From a virus: a DNA stretch of 30,127 nt. The translations under genes were made by a program, and so were the position numbers. How positions within the stretch are numbered: position 1 is the stretch's first letter; the number at the start of each line of letters is the position of its first letter. The stretch is from positions 1 to 30,127 of IMG/VR virus record IMGVR_UViG_3300031851_000116, one strand, 5' to 3'. The notes under the pieces are model-generated. The model was given only the letters and a program-made list of their open reading frames with translations. It searched no databases and was not told the DNA's origin. This document shows, in pieces, positions 6,554-14,187 of the stretch.

Positions 6554-8116
6554 AATACGCTTAACAGTTATAGCACCAACCATAGATGCATGTAGCGTAC
6601 ATTGATATCTATAACCACCTGATATTGTTTCCGGAACTTCCCAATATAATGTTCCAGCATCTTGTCCGTTTGCACTAGCACCTGTACTTACATTACCAAT
6701 AACGTCAACGTGTGTAAGTCCCGTTGAATATGCTGTTCCTGTACCATCTTGTATTTCAAATGGATGTCCGCCAACACCGTCTAAATCAAATGCAATAGTC
6801 ATTCCGCCAATAGCATAAATCGTAGGATTGTTTCCAGTATATCCGTGACTATCAACACTGTATGCAGTATTACCTACATTATTCATTCTAATCATTGCAA
6901 ATGCCGGCATGTAACTTTTATCAATAGTTCTACCAGTATTTTGGACTTCTGATAATGCATTATAACTTGTTACACCTAATGTACCTGTAAAGTTAATTGT
7001 AATAGTGTCATTTGATGCACTTGTAGAAATATTTGTTCCGCCTGCAACAGTCATAGTATCTGTTATACTATTTGCAGTAAGTGAACCTGCATCACCGTTA
7101 AATTGATACCATAAGTTTTGATCTGGATCACCGCCGCCACCGCTTACTGTGTCTGGACCCCATGAGTCACCGTCCCATACAAGTGCTTGTCCTGTTGCTG
7201 GAGCAGTTGCATCTACGTTTGCTAAACTTGCTAAAGTAGAACTAGTATTTAATGCATCTGTAATACCAAAACCTGATATAGTAGTTGGCTTTGCACCTAA
7301 GTCAGCAAAGTCTACTACAGCGTCAGTAATTCCATATCCTGCTATAGTAGTTGGCTTTACACCTAAGTCAGCAAAGTCTACTACAGCGTCAGTAATTCCA
7401 TATCCTGCTATAGTAGTTGGTTTACTTGTTAAACTACCAAACACGCCATCAAATAATAACGTTGTAGTGTCTGTTAAGTCACTTACGTCTGCAGGTATAC
7501 TTGGTGTATTTTGTAAGTTATTATAATTTAAGAAATAGATACTATCTTGTCCATCAAGTGTATCAGCGTCAGTACCTGCACCACCTGTTGTAGCATCAGT
7601 GCCTGGCGACCATTTTGCACCATCCCATTTTAACACATTTCCTGCTACAGGTGTTGTGTTAGATGTATCAACATCAGTTAAATCGTCAATACTTAAACTA
7701 GGAGTAGACCCTGTTATAGTTAGTGTTTTACCTGATATTCCTGTGCTTACACTTCCTGCGCCTGCAACAGTAATTGCGTCAGTTGTACTATCAGCTGTAA
7801 CATTGCCAGCATCACTATTAATTGTTGCGAATAAATTTTGATCTGGATCGCCTAATGATCCAGTTACATCTAAAGTAACAATATCGCCTGTTACTGAACT
7901 AGTTAGATTTGTACCGCCTGCAATAGTAAGTGTGTCTGTTGGACTATTTGCTGTAGTCGAACCAGTGTCACCTGCTACTGTTTTAAATTGATCAACATTG
8001 GCTGCTGCTACAGCGCCGCTGTCAACTATCCATGCTGTACCATTCCATTTCCAAGTGGTGGTGCCGTCTGTAAATGTATCGTCTAGTACCGGTGATGCCG
8101 GAAAATTTAATGCCAT
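6542..8116 (-). CDS. Tail-fibre-like protein with C-terminal cupredoxin-like domain
   Basis: 524 aa. The N terminus (FPASPVLDDTFTDGTTTWKWNGTAWIV) is a common phage fibre opening. Repetitive strand-rich stretches follow (PDQNLFATINSDAGNVTADS and a near copy near 330-350). Residues 232-275 hold two 22-residue units built on KPTTIAGYGITDAV, with a third partial. The last 115 residues look unlike a fibre: GGMTIAFDL, HPFEI, then YQCTLHASMVGAITV. His451, Cys506, His509 and Met512 match the spacing of a type 1 copper site (H...C-x2-H-x2-M) in a cupredoxin fold. That domain call rests on motif and strand pattern only; copper binding is inferred. An AGAGG Shine-Dalgarno and a late-type box precede the start. 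Confidence 0.82.
   Translation of the reverse strand: MALNFPASPVLDDTFTDGTTTWKWNGTAWIVDSGAVAAANVDQFKTVAGDTGSTTANSPTDTLTIAGGTNLTSSVTGDIVTLDVTGSLGDPDQNLFATINSDAGNVTADSTTDAITVAGAGSVSTGISGKTLTITGSTPSLSIDDLTDVDTSNTTPVAGNVLKWDGAKWSPGTDATTGGAGTDADTLDGQDSIYFLNYNNLQNTPSIPADVSDLTDTTTLLFDGVFGSLTSKPTTIAGYGITDAVVDFADLGVKPTTIAGYGITDAVVDFADLGAKPTTISGFGITDALNTSSTLASLANVDATAPATGQALVWDGDSWGPDTVSGGGGDPDQNLWYQFNGDAGSLTANSITDTMTVAGGTNISTSASNDTITINFTGTLGVTSYNALSEVQNTGRTIDKSYMPAFAMIRMNNVGNTAYSVDSHGYTGNNPTIYAIGGMTIAFDLDGVGGHPFEIQDGTGTAYSTGLTHVDVIGNVSTGASANGQDAGTLYWEVPETISGGYRYQCTLHASMVGAITVKRISII
7275..7406 (-). repeat. 66-bp in-frame tandem repeat in fibre gene
   Basis: Two adjacent 66-base units (7275-7340 and 7341-7406) differ at only a couple of positions and are flanked by diverged partial copies. 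Each encodes a 22-residue unit containing KPTTIAGYGITDA, a motif common in phage fibre shafts. Copy number change by slippage or recombination would alter fibre length. Confidence 0.9.
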
Positions 8117-8132
8117 AATAAACCTCTACTAA

Positions 8133-8141
8133 TATTTATTC
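8133..8141 (-). promoter_or_regulatory. Late-promoter-like box upstream of fibre gene
   Basis: GAATAAATA on the minus strand, 17 bases before the fibre ATG and in the short gap after the protease stop. It differs from the T4 late box TATAAATA only at its first positions and is followed by the Shine-Dalgarno AGAGG. Motif similarity only. Confidence 0.4.
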
Positions 8142-8147
8142 ATATTA

Positions 8148-9695
8148 TTATTTTGTAATTGTAACTCCGCCTGATATATTATACGGTTGTCTACCGTATT
8201 TACTATATAAAAACTTATTAGGTGCTCCTAATAACGATGTTCCAAATTCTGAATAGTCGGAATCTGAGCCTGTTGAAAATAATGTTGGCTTTGATTCATT
8301 TAAAATTTTATCTTTTACATTCTTAGGAGATAGTGTTGGTTGCACTGTAAGATACTGTGCTATTACACCTGCTACTTGCGGTGCTGCCATACTAGTTCCA
8401 TTAATTAATGCTATTTTATAATTTGTGTCCGGAGTATAATCACCTGTAGCGTATATTGACGTTGTACTACATGTGCTTATTATGTTTGTTCCTGGTGCGT
8501 AGCAAGTTAATCTTGGACCTCTACTAGAGCTATTACTAGTTTTATCTAAAAAGTCTGCTCCGCTTTGTTCAGCTACTGAATCTGAATTACCTACTATAAT
8601 AGCTTCGTCGCTGTGCGGACTGCTTCCTCTATGGTAGTAGTAAGTTGATCCTCCGTATACTATAGTGTTATCGTAATCAACTCCGCCAATAACATCTCCT
8701 TTATAATAGTCGTTACCTGCTGCAATTACAACATGTATTCCTGCATCAATCATATCTTCTATCTCAGCATCAACAGATGGTACTCTAACAGGAATAATTC
8801 TATTTGCGCCGCTTATTGGAATTACTATACCCGTTGCTTGCCAAAGAGCAAGGTTAGCTGTATAATCAACTCCCCAAGTCCAACCAGTTCCTCTATAATT
8901 CCCTCCAGTAGGACTTCCGCCTACACTAGCACTATATCCCCAACTCATGTTTACTATTGTTGGTCTTCCGTTTGTCTTTGCTGCATGCCACAATCTAATA
9001 GCATCAAATGCATCAGAAATAGGAATACCTGAATTAGGATCTGATGGTGCTTCTAATCCGGCTAATTTTTGAGCATATACGTTTGCATTTTTAGCCCACC
9101 CATATGTTTTGCCAGCTGCAATACCTGCACAGTGTGTACCGTGTCCGTCAAAATCTCTATAATGATTTACGTTTTGTGATCCGGGTAATCCGCTCTCTGT
9201 ATACCAATCAATTTGTTGTACTCTACCTACAAACTCTGGATGGTCAACTTGTAGCCCACTATCTTGTATAACAACATCAACTCCGGTTCCGTCTAATGCA
9301 TATGGATATTCGTTACTTGCTGTTGTACCGTTACTGTATATATTAGTAGCTTCTATACATCGTCTTAGTCCCCAGTTTACTTTGTCCGAATCTAATGCAG
9401 AAGGTTTAGTAAAATCTGATGTTTGTGTTGCTTTAATTCCAATCTGAATATCGTTTCTTTGATCTGGTGGTATTTCTACACTTAGTACTCGTTCGTCGTT
9501 AAGTAATTGTTCTGCTTCATCATCTGATAACATCCAGTGAGTCATTCTTTTACTACCAGGTCTAGCATTTGCAACTTCAATAGCCCTGCTTGGTATAGCA
9601 GAACTAGCACCGTATTCAGAAGACATTTCTTGATCAAATTCAGTTAGGTCTACGCCTCTGTTTACAACAACAATATATTCTTTTTCGTTACTCAT
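8148..9695 (-). CDS. Subtilisin-like serine protease (S8 family)
   Basis: 515 aa. All catalytic elements are visible: Asp145 in VVIQDSG, His185 in DGHGTHCAG, the oxyanion Asn328 in VVIAAGN, and the nucleophile Ser435 in NGTSMAAP. Residues 1-75 (KEYIVVVNRGVDLTEF...VLSVEIPPD) resemble an inhibitor-type propeptide, and WGLRRC at 108-113 matches the usual mature N-terminal region. No signal peptide is present, so secretion by the host Sec path is unlikely; it probably works inside the infected cell or as a virion part. It lies between a fibre gene and a beta-propeller gene on the same strand, with gaps of 8 and 31 bases. Plausible jobs are maturation of neighbouring fibre proteins or digestion of host surface protein on adsorption. 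Upstream is TATAAGTA (9701-9708), close to a late box. Confidence 0.93.
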   Translation of the reverse strand: MSNEKEYIVVVNRGVDLTEFDQEMSSEYGASSAIPSRAIEVANARPGSKRMTHWMLSDDEAEQLLNDERVLSVEIPPDQRNDIQIGIKATQTSDFTKPSALDSDKVNWGLRRCIEATNIYSNGTTASNEYPYALDGTGVDVVIQDSGLQVDHPEFVGRVQQIDWYTESGLPGSQNVNHYRDFDGHGTHCAGIAAGKTYGWAKNANVYAQKLAGLEAPSDPNSGIPISDAFDAIRLWHAAKTNGRPTIVNMSWGYSASVGGSPTGGNYRGTGWTWGVDYTANLALWQATGIVIPISGANRIIPVRVPSVDAEIEDMIDAGIHVVIAAGNDYYKGDVIGGVDYDNTIVYGGSTYYYHRGSSPHSDEAIIVGNSDSVAEQSGADFLDKTSNSSSRGPRLTCYAPGTNIISTCSTTSIYATGDYTPDTNYKIALINGTSMAAPQVAGVIAQYLTVQPTLSPKNVKDKILNESKPTLFSTGSDSDYSEFGTSLLGAPNKFLYSKYGRQPYNISGGVTITK

Positions 9696-9703
9696 TATAA
9701 TAC

Positions 9704-11005
9704 TTATACCTTATACAAATATGCAACACCGCTATTATCGGCTCCGTCAGCGTCTTCGGCTTTCACGCCAACACACAATCTAGTACTACTCATACTCATT
9801 ACATCACCAAAGTTATCATTATCTACATTACCAAATGCATTTGGATTGTCAATAGTCTTTATTAGTGATCCGTCTGACAAACTAAAAATGTAAACATTTC
9901 CGCTAGACTGACCTGCGGCTGTATCTTCGTCTTGTGCAGCTACCGCACAGTAACTACCATTAATGGCAACTTCTGATCCAAAGTAATCATTATTCACAGT
10001 GTTATATGCATTTGGATTTGATAGTCTTCTAAGTAGTGTCCAAGAACCTCCAGATAACTCGTATATAAATGCATTACCACTATTTGTTCCGTCGATGTCT
10101 TCACCCGGTGCTCCTGCTATAATATAATTTCCGCTTATGTCAACACTATATCCAAATTGGTCAAAGTTATCAGTTCCAATAGCCGGACCATTTGGATTAG
10201 GATTTAAGATTGTTTGTACTGCTCCTGTAGAGTTTGTTATAATATGTATGGCACCACTGTCGCCGCCGCCTGTAGCGCCAGCTGTATTTTCTCTCCAGCT
10301 TCCTACAACTGTGTACGTATCATTCATTGCAAGAGTTTGTACCCGGCCGCCTAATTGATCTCCTGGATATTCATCTTCTCCATCAATATTTGGATTTTTA
10401 ATACTATGTAACAAACTACCGTCACTAGTATCAAATATATAAATCCATCCAGTATCATCACCTATACCAACTTCATCTTCACGTGGTGCTGCAACTGCCG
10501 CATAGTTTTCTGATATAGCTACACTACTACCAAATGCATCACCGTTAGGATTTATTTCTGAAGTTGTAGGATTTGGATTAGCAAGTGTAAACAATAAACT
10601 ACCGTCTGTAATATCAAATATAAATGCTGCACCAGTATCAGTATCTGATCCAACATCTTCTCGTTCTGCACCTGCTATAATATAACTATCACTACATGCA
10701 ACTGCTGTACCAAATTGATCGCCTTCACCTAATCCCGGTGGTGCTGTTGTACTAGGATTATCTATAGTGTATTGTAGTATACCTGCACTATTAAACACAT
10801 AAACTTTACCGTTTTGCGAAGCTGCTGCATCGCTTTCAATACTACCAATAACAGTGTAACTATTATTAACAGCAACGCTACTTGCAAAATAATCATCCTG
10901 TTTTACATCGTATGCATTAGGATTATCAATTTGTTTGATAAACTTAAATTCCGATTGCGGACTACTAAAAAATATGTTACTAGTTAAAGATCCTAAACGA
11001 GGCAT
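9704..11005 (-). CDS. FG-GAP repeat beta-propeller (seven repeats)
   Basis: 433 aa. Seven repeats are each anchored by a D-x-[FL]-[GA] motif: DYFASSVAV, DQFGTAVAC, DAFGSSVAI, DQLGGRVQT, DQFGYSVDI, DYFGSEVAI and DNFGDVMSM. Each is followed by a strand (YTVIGS, YIIAGA, YAAVAA and so on), an acidic Gly-rich loop such as DTDTG or DGTNSG, and a closing strand (VYVFN, AFIFD, WIYIFD, AIHIIT, AFIYEL, VYIFS, VAYLYK). Seven repeats predict one complete seven-bladed propeller like the integrin-alpha head, with Ca2+ likely in the acidic loops. A short MPRLGSLTS leader precedes it. It is probably a virion surface binding module. No signal peptide. It starts 6 bases after the preceding fibre stop. Confidence 0.88.
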   Translation of the reverse strand: MPRLGSLTSNIFFSSPQSEFKFIKQIDNPNAYDVKQDDYFASSVAVNNSYTVIGSIESDAAASQNGKVYVFNSAGILQYTIDNPSTTAPPGLGEGDQFGTAVACSDSYIIAGAEREDVGSDTDTGAAFIFDITDGSLLFTLANPNPTTSEINPNGDAFGSSVAISENYAAVAAPREDEVGIGDDTGWIYIFDTSDGSLLHSIKNPNIDGEDEYPGDQLGGRVQTLAMNDTYTVVGSWRENTAGATGGGDSGAIHIITNSTGAVQTILNPNPNGPAIGTDNFDQFGYSVDISGNYIIAGAPGEDIDGTNSGNAFIYELSGGSWTLLRRLSNPNAYNTVNNDYFGSEVAINGSYCAVAAQDEDTAAGQSSGNVYIFSLSDGSLIKTIDNPNAFGNVDNDNFGDVMSMSSTRLCVGVKAEDADGADNSGVAYLYKV

Positions 11006-11011
11006 TGGCTG

Positions 11012-12481
11012 TTATCCATAGTTTGTATAACCACCTAACACAGTCCATGTTGCACCTACTCTTAATAAAGAGAACGTAATTACGTCTATTGAATTTGCGT
11101 TTCCTGTAGGTACAAGAGCTTCAACCCAATTTATTGTTTGAGCTACTCCATCAATTTGTACTGCATTTGGTATATACGGTGTTGCACCTTGACGTAATAC
11201 AAGAACCACGTTTAATGCTCTATCTGTAGTTGTCGGTACATTAGTTATATTTGCTGTAAAGTTTGATGCAATAGAAGTATGATCAAATATTGCGTTTGCG
11301 CCAAAGTCGTGTGCAACAACTCCAGTTGCTCCTGTTAACGACGATAATATTTCAGATTGTTTTGATATGTTTTCTAATAGTATTCCGTCTGGTGCATCTA
11401 ATGTAATAGTTGAAGCACTATCAAATACTGCTCCGCCTGATCCGCTGTTAGTAAAACTAGGTGTTGTAAGACTTGCAAAAGTTACGCTGTCTGATGTATT
11501 CAAACTTTGATCATATGAGCCACCGCCGCCTCCGCCGCCACCTGTACTATTAATAGTAAGTGTGTTACTAGCTTCGTCAATAGTCATTGTAATATTTGTG
11601 CCAGCTGTAAAGTTTAATGTATCTGATTTTGTAGATGCATCTATACTTTGAGCACCACCTGTAATTTGTACACTACTAAATGTACTAAAATCTGGTACAG
11701 GAGCAGTTGGTTGAACCCATTGACTACTATCGCTATCAGTAATATAAACAAACAGTGAACCTGTTGCACTATCAAACCAAATACTTCCAGCACTTGGTGT
11801 TGAAGGAGGTGTGTCACTTACATCGACACTTGCACCACCGCCGCTACCACTGCCGCCGGTTCCTGGATCAGAAACGGTAATCTCATTACCTTGATTTGTA
11901 TGAAAATGACACCAGTAGTATAAGGTGTCTGGTGCGCTACTTTTAACTGTAAATAAAACTTTTTTTGTTGTAGCAGCTTGAAAATTATCTGTATAGTATC
12001 TCATTGATACAGGATCGTCGTCTAGTAAATAAACTATTCCTGGATTATAATGAGCACCGCCTTCTATTAAGTCTCCATTTGGAGTAGTAGCAAACATTAA
12101 CGGATGCCATAATCCAGCATACGAATTGTTTGTTTCATCTGATTGATCAAATAGATATGTATATCCTCTAACAAAATCTAGTTGAGGTTTTTCTACTCCG
12201 TCAATATAAAATACACCAGTTGCCTGACCATTTACAGTATCAACACCTACAGTAACAGTTTTTTCAAGTAGTGCAACACCAGCATCTGCAAGTTGTTGCG
12301 ATAAATTTCCTGCTGTTAATAATGAAAATCCGCCGGCTTGTTTGCCACTGTATAATCTTAGAGTGTTTGCTTGCTTATCGTAAAAGACTTCACCACTAGC
12401 ACCAACATTTCTATCAAGAAAGTCATCGGGTCTGGGTATAATTCGTATTCTGTCTACTACTGGTGCTGTATTTGATGCCAT
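11012..12481 (-). CDS. Virion fibre-like protein with internal cupredoxin-like domain
   Basis: 489 aa. The N-terminal 75 residues (RIRIIPRPDDFLDRNVGASGEVFYD, then LRLYSGKQAGGF, split by a short linker) resemble a structural attachment module. Residues about 78-203 look like a cupredoxin: GYTYLFDQSD, LWHPLMFATTPNG, then LYYWCHFHTNQGNEITV. His126, Cys191 and His194 match copper ligands, with Gln197 where Met is usual, as in stellacyanin-type sites. Next come a Gly/Ser linker, a strand module (IWFDSATGSLFVYITD), a polyglycine stretch and a fibre-like C-terminal part ending WTVLGGYTNYG. It has its own late-type box upstream, so it probably starts a new transcript after the enzyme cassette. Domain calls are from motif spacing only. 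Confidence 0.8.
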   Translation of the reverse strand: MASNTAPVVDRIRIIPRPDDFLDRNVGASGEVFYDKQANTLRLYSGKQAGGFSLLTAGNLSQQLADAGVALLEKTVTVGVDTVNGQATGVFYIDGVEKPQLDFVRGYTYLFDQSDETNNSYAGLWHPLMFATTPNGDLIEGGAHYNPGIVYLLDDDPVSMRYYTDNFQAATTKKVLFTVKSSAPDTLYYWCHFHTNQGNEITVSDPGTGGSGSGGGASVDVSDTPPSTPSAGSIWFDSATGSLFVYITDSDSSQWVQPTAPVPDFSTFSSVQITGGAQSIDASTKSDTLNFTAGTNITMTIDEASNTLTINSTGGGGGGGGSYDQSLNTSDSVTFASLTTPSFTNSGSGGAVFDSASTITLDAPDGILLENISKQSEILSSLTGATGVVAHDFGANAIFDHTSIASNFTANITNVPTTTDRALNVVLVLRQGATPYIPNAVQIDGVAQTINWVEALVPTGNANSIDVITFSLLRVGATWTVLGGYTNYG

Positions 12482-12503
12482 GTTATTCCCTCATTACTAT
12501 ATG

Positions 12504-12512
12504 TATTTATCC
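12504..12512 (-). promoter_or_regulatory. Late-promoter-like box upstream of fibre gene
   Basis: GGATAAATA on the minus strand, 22 bases before the ATG at 12481 and just after the stop of the last cassette gene. A GAGGGAATAAC Shine-Dalgarno region follows. It differs from TATAAATA only at the 5' end. Evidence is motif and position only. Confidence 0.45.
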
Positions 12513-12518
12513 GCGAAT

Positions 12519-12740
12519 TTAGAATATTCTTCGGTAGTAATGATCCCAAGTAGCTTTCCAATCTTCGAATGCCTTTACATCAGTAAAATTAATTTGATCT
12601 TTATCATGACTTAATTTAACTTTAAATGCCGCATAGTGCGGATATCGTCTTTGCCAAGCTAAAAAATTTTGATGTGCCATATTACCAACTTTATCTGTCC
12701 TATTTGCGTATGGACAGATTTCAACTCTTATAAATGCCAT
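12519..12740 (-). CDS. Small unknown protein, end of enzyme cassette
   Basis: 73 aa, strongly aromatic and basic: MAFIRVEICPYANRTDKVG, then NFLAWQRRYPHYAAFKVKLSH, then KAFEDWKATWDHYYRRIF. No signal peptide, membrane segment or recognised domain. The AGGAGA Shine-Dalgarno lies inside the last codons of the J-domain gene, and the start overlaps its stop by one base. It may pair functionally with the J-domain protein because the two are tightly coupled. Function unknown. Confidence 0.75.
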   Translation of the reverse strand: MAFIRVEICPYANRTDKVGNMAHQNFLAWQRRYPHYAAFKVKLSHDKDQINFTDVKAFEDWKATWDHYYRRIF

Positions 12741-13003
12741 TAGTTTCTCCTACCATAAGGTCCATATTTGCTACCAAACATTGCCTTAAAAAACTCATCT
12801 GCTGAGTTATTGCTTCTATCTATGTTGCTTGTATTTTTATTTATATTAGATATAAAGCGGTACGCTTCTAATATTTCATTAAACGTTTTAGGATCGCCGC
12901 CTCTATCAGGATGATGTTGCATTGAAAGTTTTCTAAACTTAACTTTTACTTCGTCTTGCGAAGTGGTTGTGCTTACATCTAATATGTCGTAATATCTTTG
13001 CAT
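12740..13003 (-). CDS. Stand-alone J-domain protein (DnaJ-like)
   Basis: 87 aa, essentially only a J domain. RYYDILDVSTTTSQDEVKVKF and RKLSMQHHPDRGGDPKTF show helices I-II and the diagnostic HPD at residues 31-33, followed by the helix III segment NEILEAYRFISN. The domain would stimulate the ATPase of a host or phage Hsp70. No zinc finger, Gly/Phe region or substrate-binding domain is present; the tail is Asn/Ser-rich and ends GRRN. A phage J protein could recruit host DnaK to fold or assemble a virion or enzyme component. It lies 7 bases after the preceding stop, in the same operon. Confidence 0.9.
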   Translation of the reverse strand: MQRYYDILDVSTTTSQDEVKVKFRKLSMQHHPDRGGDPKTFNEILEAYRFISNINKNTSNIDRSNNSADEFFKAMFGSKYGPYGRRN

Positions 13004-13015
13004 ATAGTATTTACT
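13004..13015 (-). promoter_or_regulatory. Possible late-type box before J-domain gene
   Basis: AGTAAATACTAT on the minus strand overlaps the stop codon of the preceding gene and ends at the J-domain ATG. Its TAAATACTAT part is identical to that upstream of the gp13-like gene. It lies too close to the start to leave a leader, so it may be only compositional. Confidence 0.2.
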
Positions 13016-13775
13016 TCCATTTGTATGTTTTCAATTTAGATGCATTTGTTATCCATTTGTTATCTATTGTTGCAGCACGTAACCTCAAATTATCTATATC
13101 GTTTTTGTTATACTCTCTTACTATAGCGTCTACTTCGTGTTTTTTTACAAGTATGTATTGACATAACGGAGTACCTGCAGGTATTATAATTTCATCATTT
13201 AATGAATGCCAAAATATCTGTACATTCAAAAAATTAGGACCAAAATCAGGATCTAAAAATCCTATACTTGCAGTAAAATCTTTATTATCAGGATACGGTA
13301 TAGGCATGCTCATTAAGTAGTAACCTTTAGGAATATATGCTACCCACGGTGATTGTATTTTAATAATTGTTTTTAAACTATTAGGATCCGGATTAAAAGT
13401 TGCATAAAGTTCTTCTGGATGTTGGTTAACATATGGCCAAGTCCAAGTATGATCAGCATCAACTCTGCTTTGGTCAATTGGAGTTGTCCAGCTAAAACTT
13501 TTCCCGTCACCGTTTGTTTTGATTGCAATATCTTGCCAAGATTTTTGTATCCATCCAGTTTTTTGAATTTGATTTATTCCTGGACACCTTGTAATATGGC
13601 TAAATCTTTGCGTTATATTTTTTGATTGTTGTCGTATATCTTTATAATCTTGAACTGCCTTTTTAACCCAATCAAACTTAACATTAGTAGTTGGTTCTAT
13701 AGGCATAAGCTGTGTTACTTCTGGAAGTAAACTAACAAATTCTAGTTTAGGTTTTTTCTTAAAGATATTAAACAT
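13011..13775 (-). CDS. Unknown protein, paralogue A (DUF6065-like pattern)
   Basis: 254 aa. It starts MFNIFKKKPKLEFVSLLPEV and shares its whole layout with the gene at 14187-14933: a KKKP-x-[IL]-E-F start, a CPGI motif, GWIQKSWQDIAIKTNGDGKSF, SPWVAYIPKGYYLMSMP, a FLDPDF segment, a NVQIFWHSLN strand and PAGTPLCQYILVKK near the C terminus. The order (P-x-G strand, a D-P strand, a W strand, an AGTPLC-type motif) recalls DUF6065-type proteins, a beta-rich family of unknown function; that link is tentative. No signal peptide. It overlaps the upstream 139-aa gene by 8 bases. Membership of the same operon as oxygenases and a halogenase suggests a part in that pathway. Confidence 0.8.
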   Translation of the reverse strand: MFNIFKKKPKLEFVSLLPEVTQLMPIEPTTNVKFDWVKKAVQDYKDIRQQSKNITQRFSHITRCPGINQIQKTGWIQKSWQDIAIKTNGDGKSFSWTTPIDQSRVDADHTWTWPYVNQHPEELYATFNPDPNSLKTIIKIQSPWVAYIPKGYYLMSMPIPYPDNKDFTASIGFLDPDFGPNFLNVQIFWHSLNDEIIIPAGTPLCQYILVKKHEVDAIVREYNKNDIDNLRLRAATIDNKWITNASKLKTYKWK

Positions 13776-14187
13776 ACATTGTTGCTTTATACTTTTTATC
13801 TAATTCATTTAATTGTTCGTCTCGTGCTAAAGACCATGATAAAATATTATCAACATGTATTACAAATGCATCTCTTTCAGGCATAGATATTAGTCTTACA
13901 TATTGGTCTTCTAAAACTTCTTCGCCGTTAATTGTTTCAGGTGTTAACGGAGTATCTTCCCATTCATAATTTTCAAATCCAACTCGTGTTGCTACTCTAC
14001 GTATCTTTTCATTTTCTTGGTTAATGTATTCTATCATAACTTCACGTGACTCAGTTACAGTGTTTAACCAATGTATGTGCTTATGTCTATCTTTTTGTAC
14101 TTTTCTTGCTGTGTATTCATCTTTTGCTTCTCTTAGAGATTGAGAATACGTTACAAAATCATCAGTGTTAGTTTCGCTTAATGGCAT
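13768..14187 (-). CDS. Unknown protein between two paralogues
   Basis: 139 aa, charged and mainly helical at the N terminus (SQSLREAKDEYTARKVQKDR, HIHWLNTVTESREVMIEYIN), then a short strand region (QYVRLISMPERDAFVIHVDN) and a C-terminal helix ending KYKATMYV. No recognised domain, signal or membrane segment. It sits between paralogues A and B, with TAATG coupling upstream and an 8-base overlap downstream, which points to a joint function, perhaps a complex. The AGGAGA Shine-Dalgarno lies in the final Arg-Arg-Asn codons of paralogue B. Confidence 0.8.
   Translation of the reverse strand: MPLSETNTDDFVTYSQSLREAKDEYTARKVQKDRHKHIHWLNTVTESREVMIEYINQENEKIRRVATRVGFENYEWEDTPLTPETINGEEVLEDQYVRLISMPERDAFVIHVDNILSWSLARDEQLNELDKKYKATMYV

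Noticed and set aside
7149-7841. Plus-strand open frames opposite the repeat fibre gene
   Set aside because: Their Ser/Val/Pro-rich products mirror the fibre repeats and no start signal supports them.
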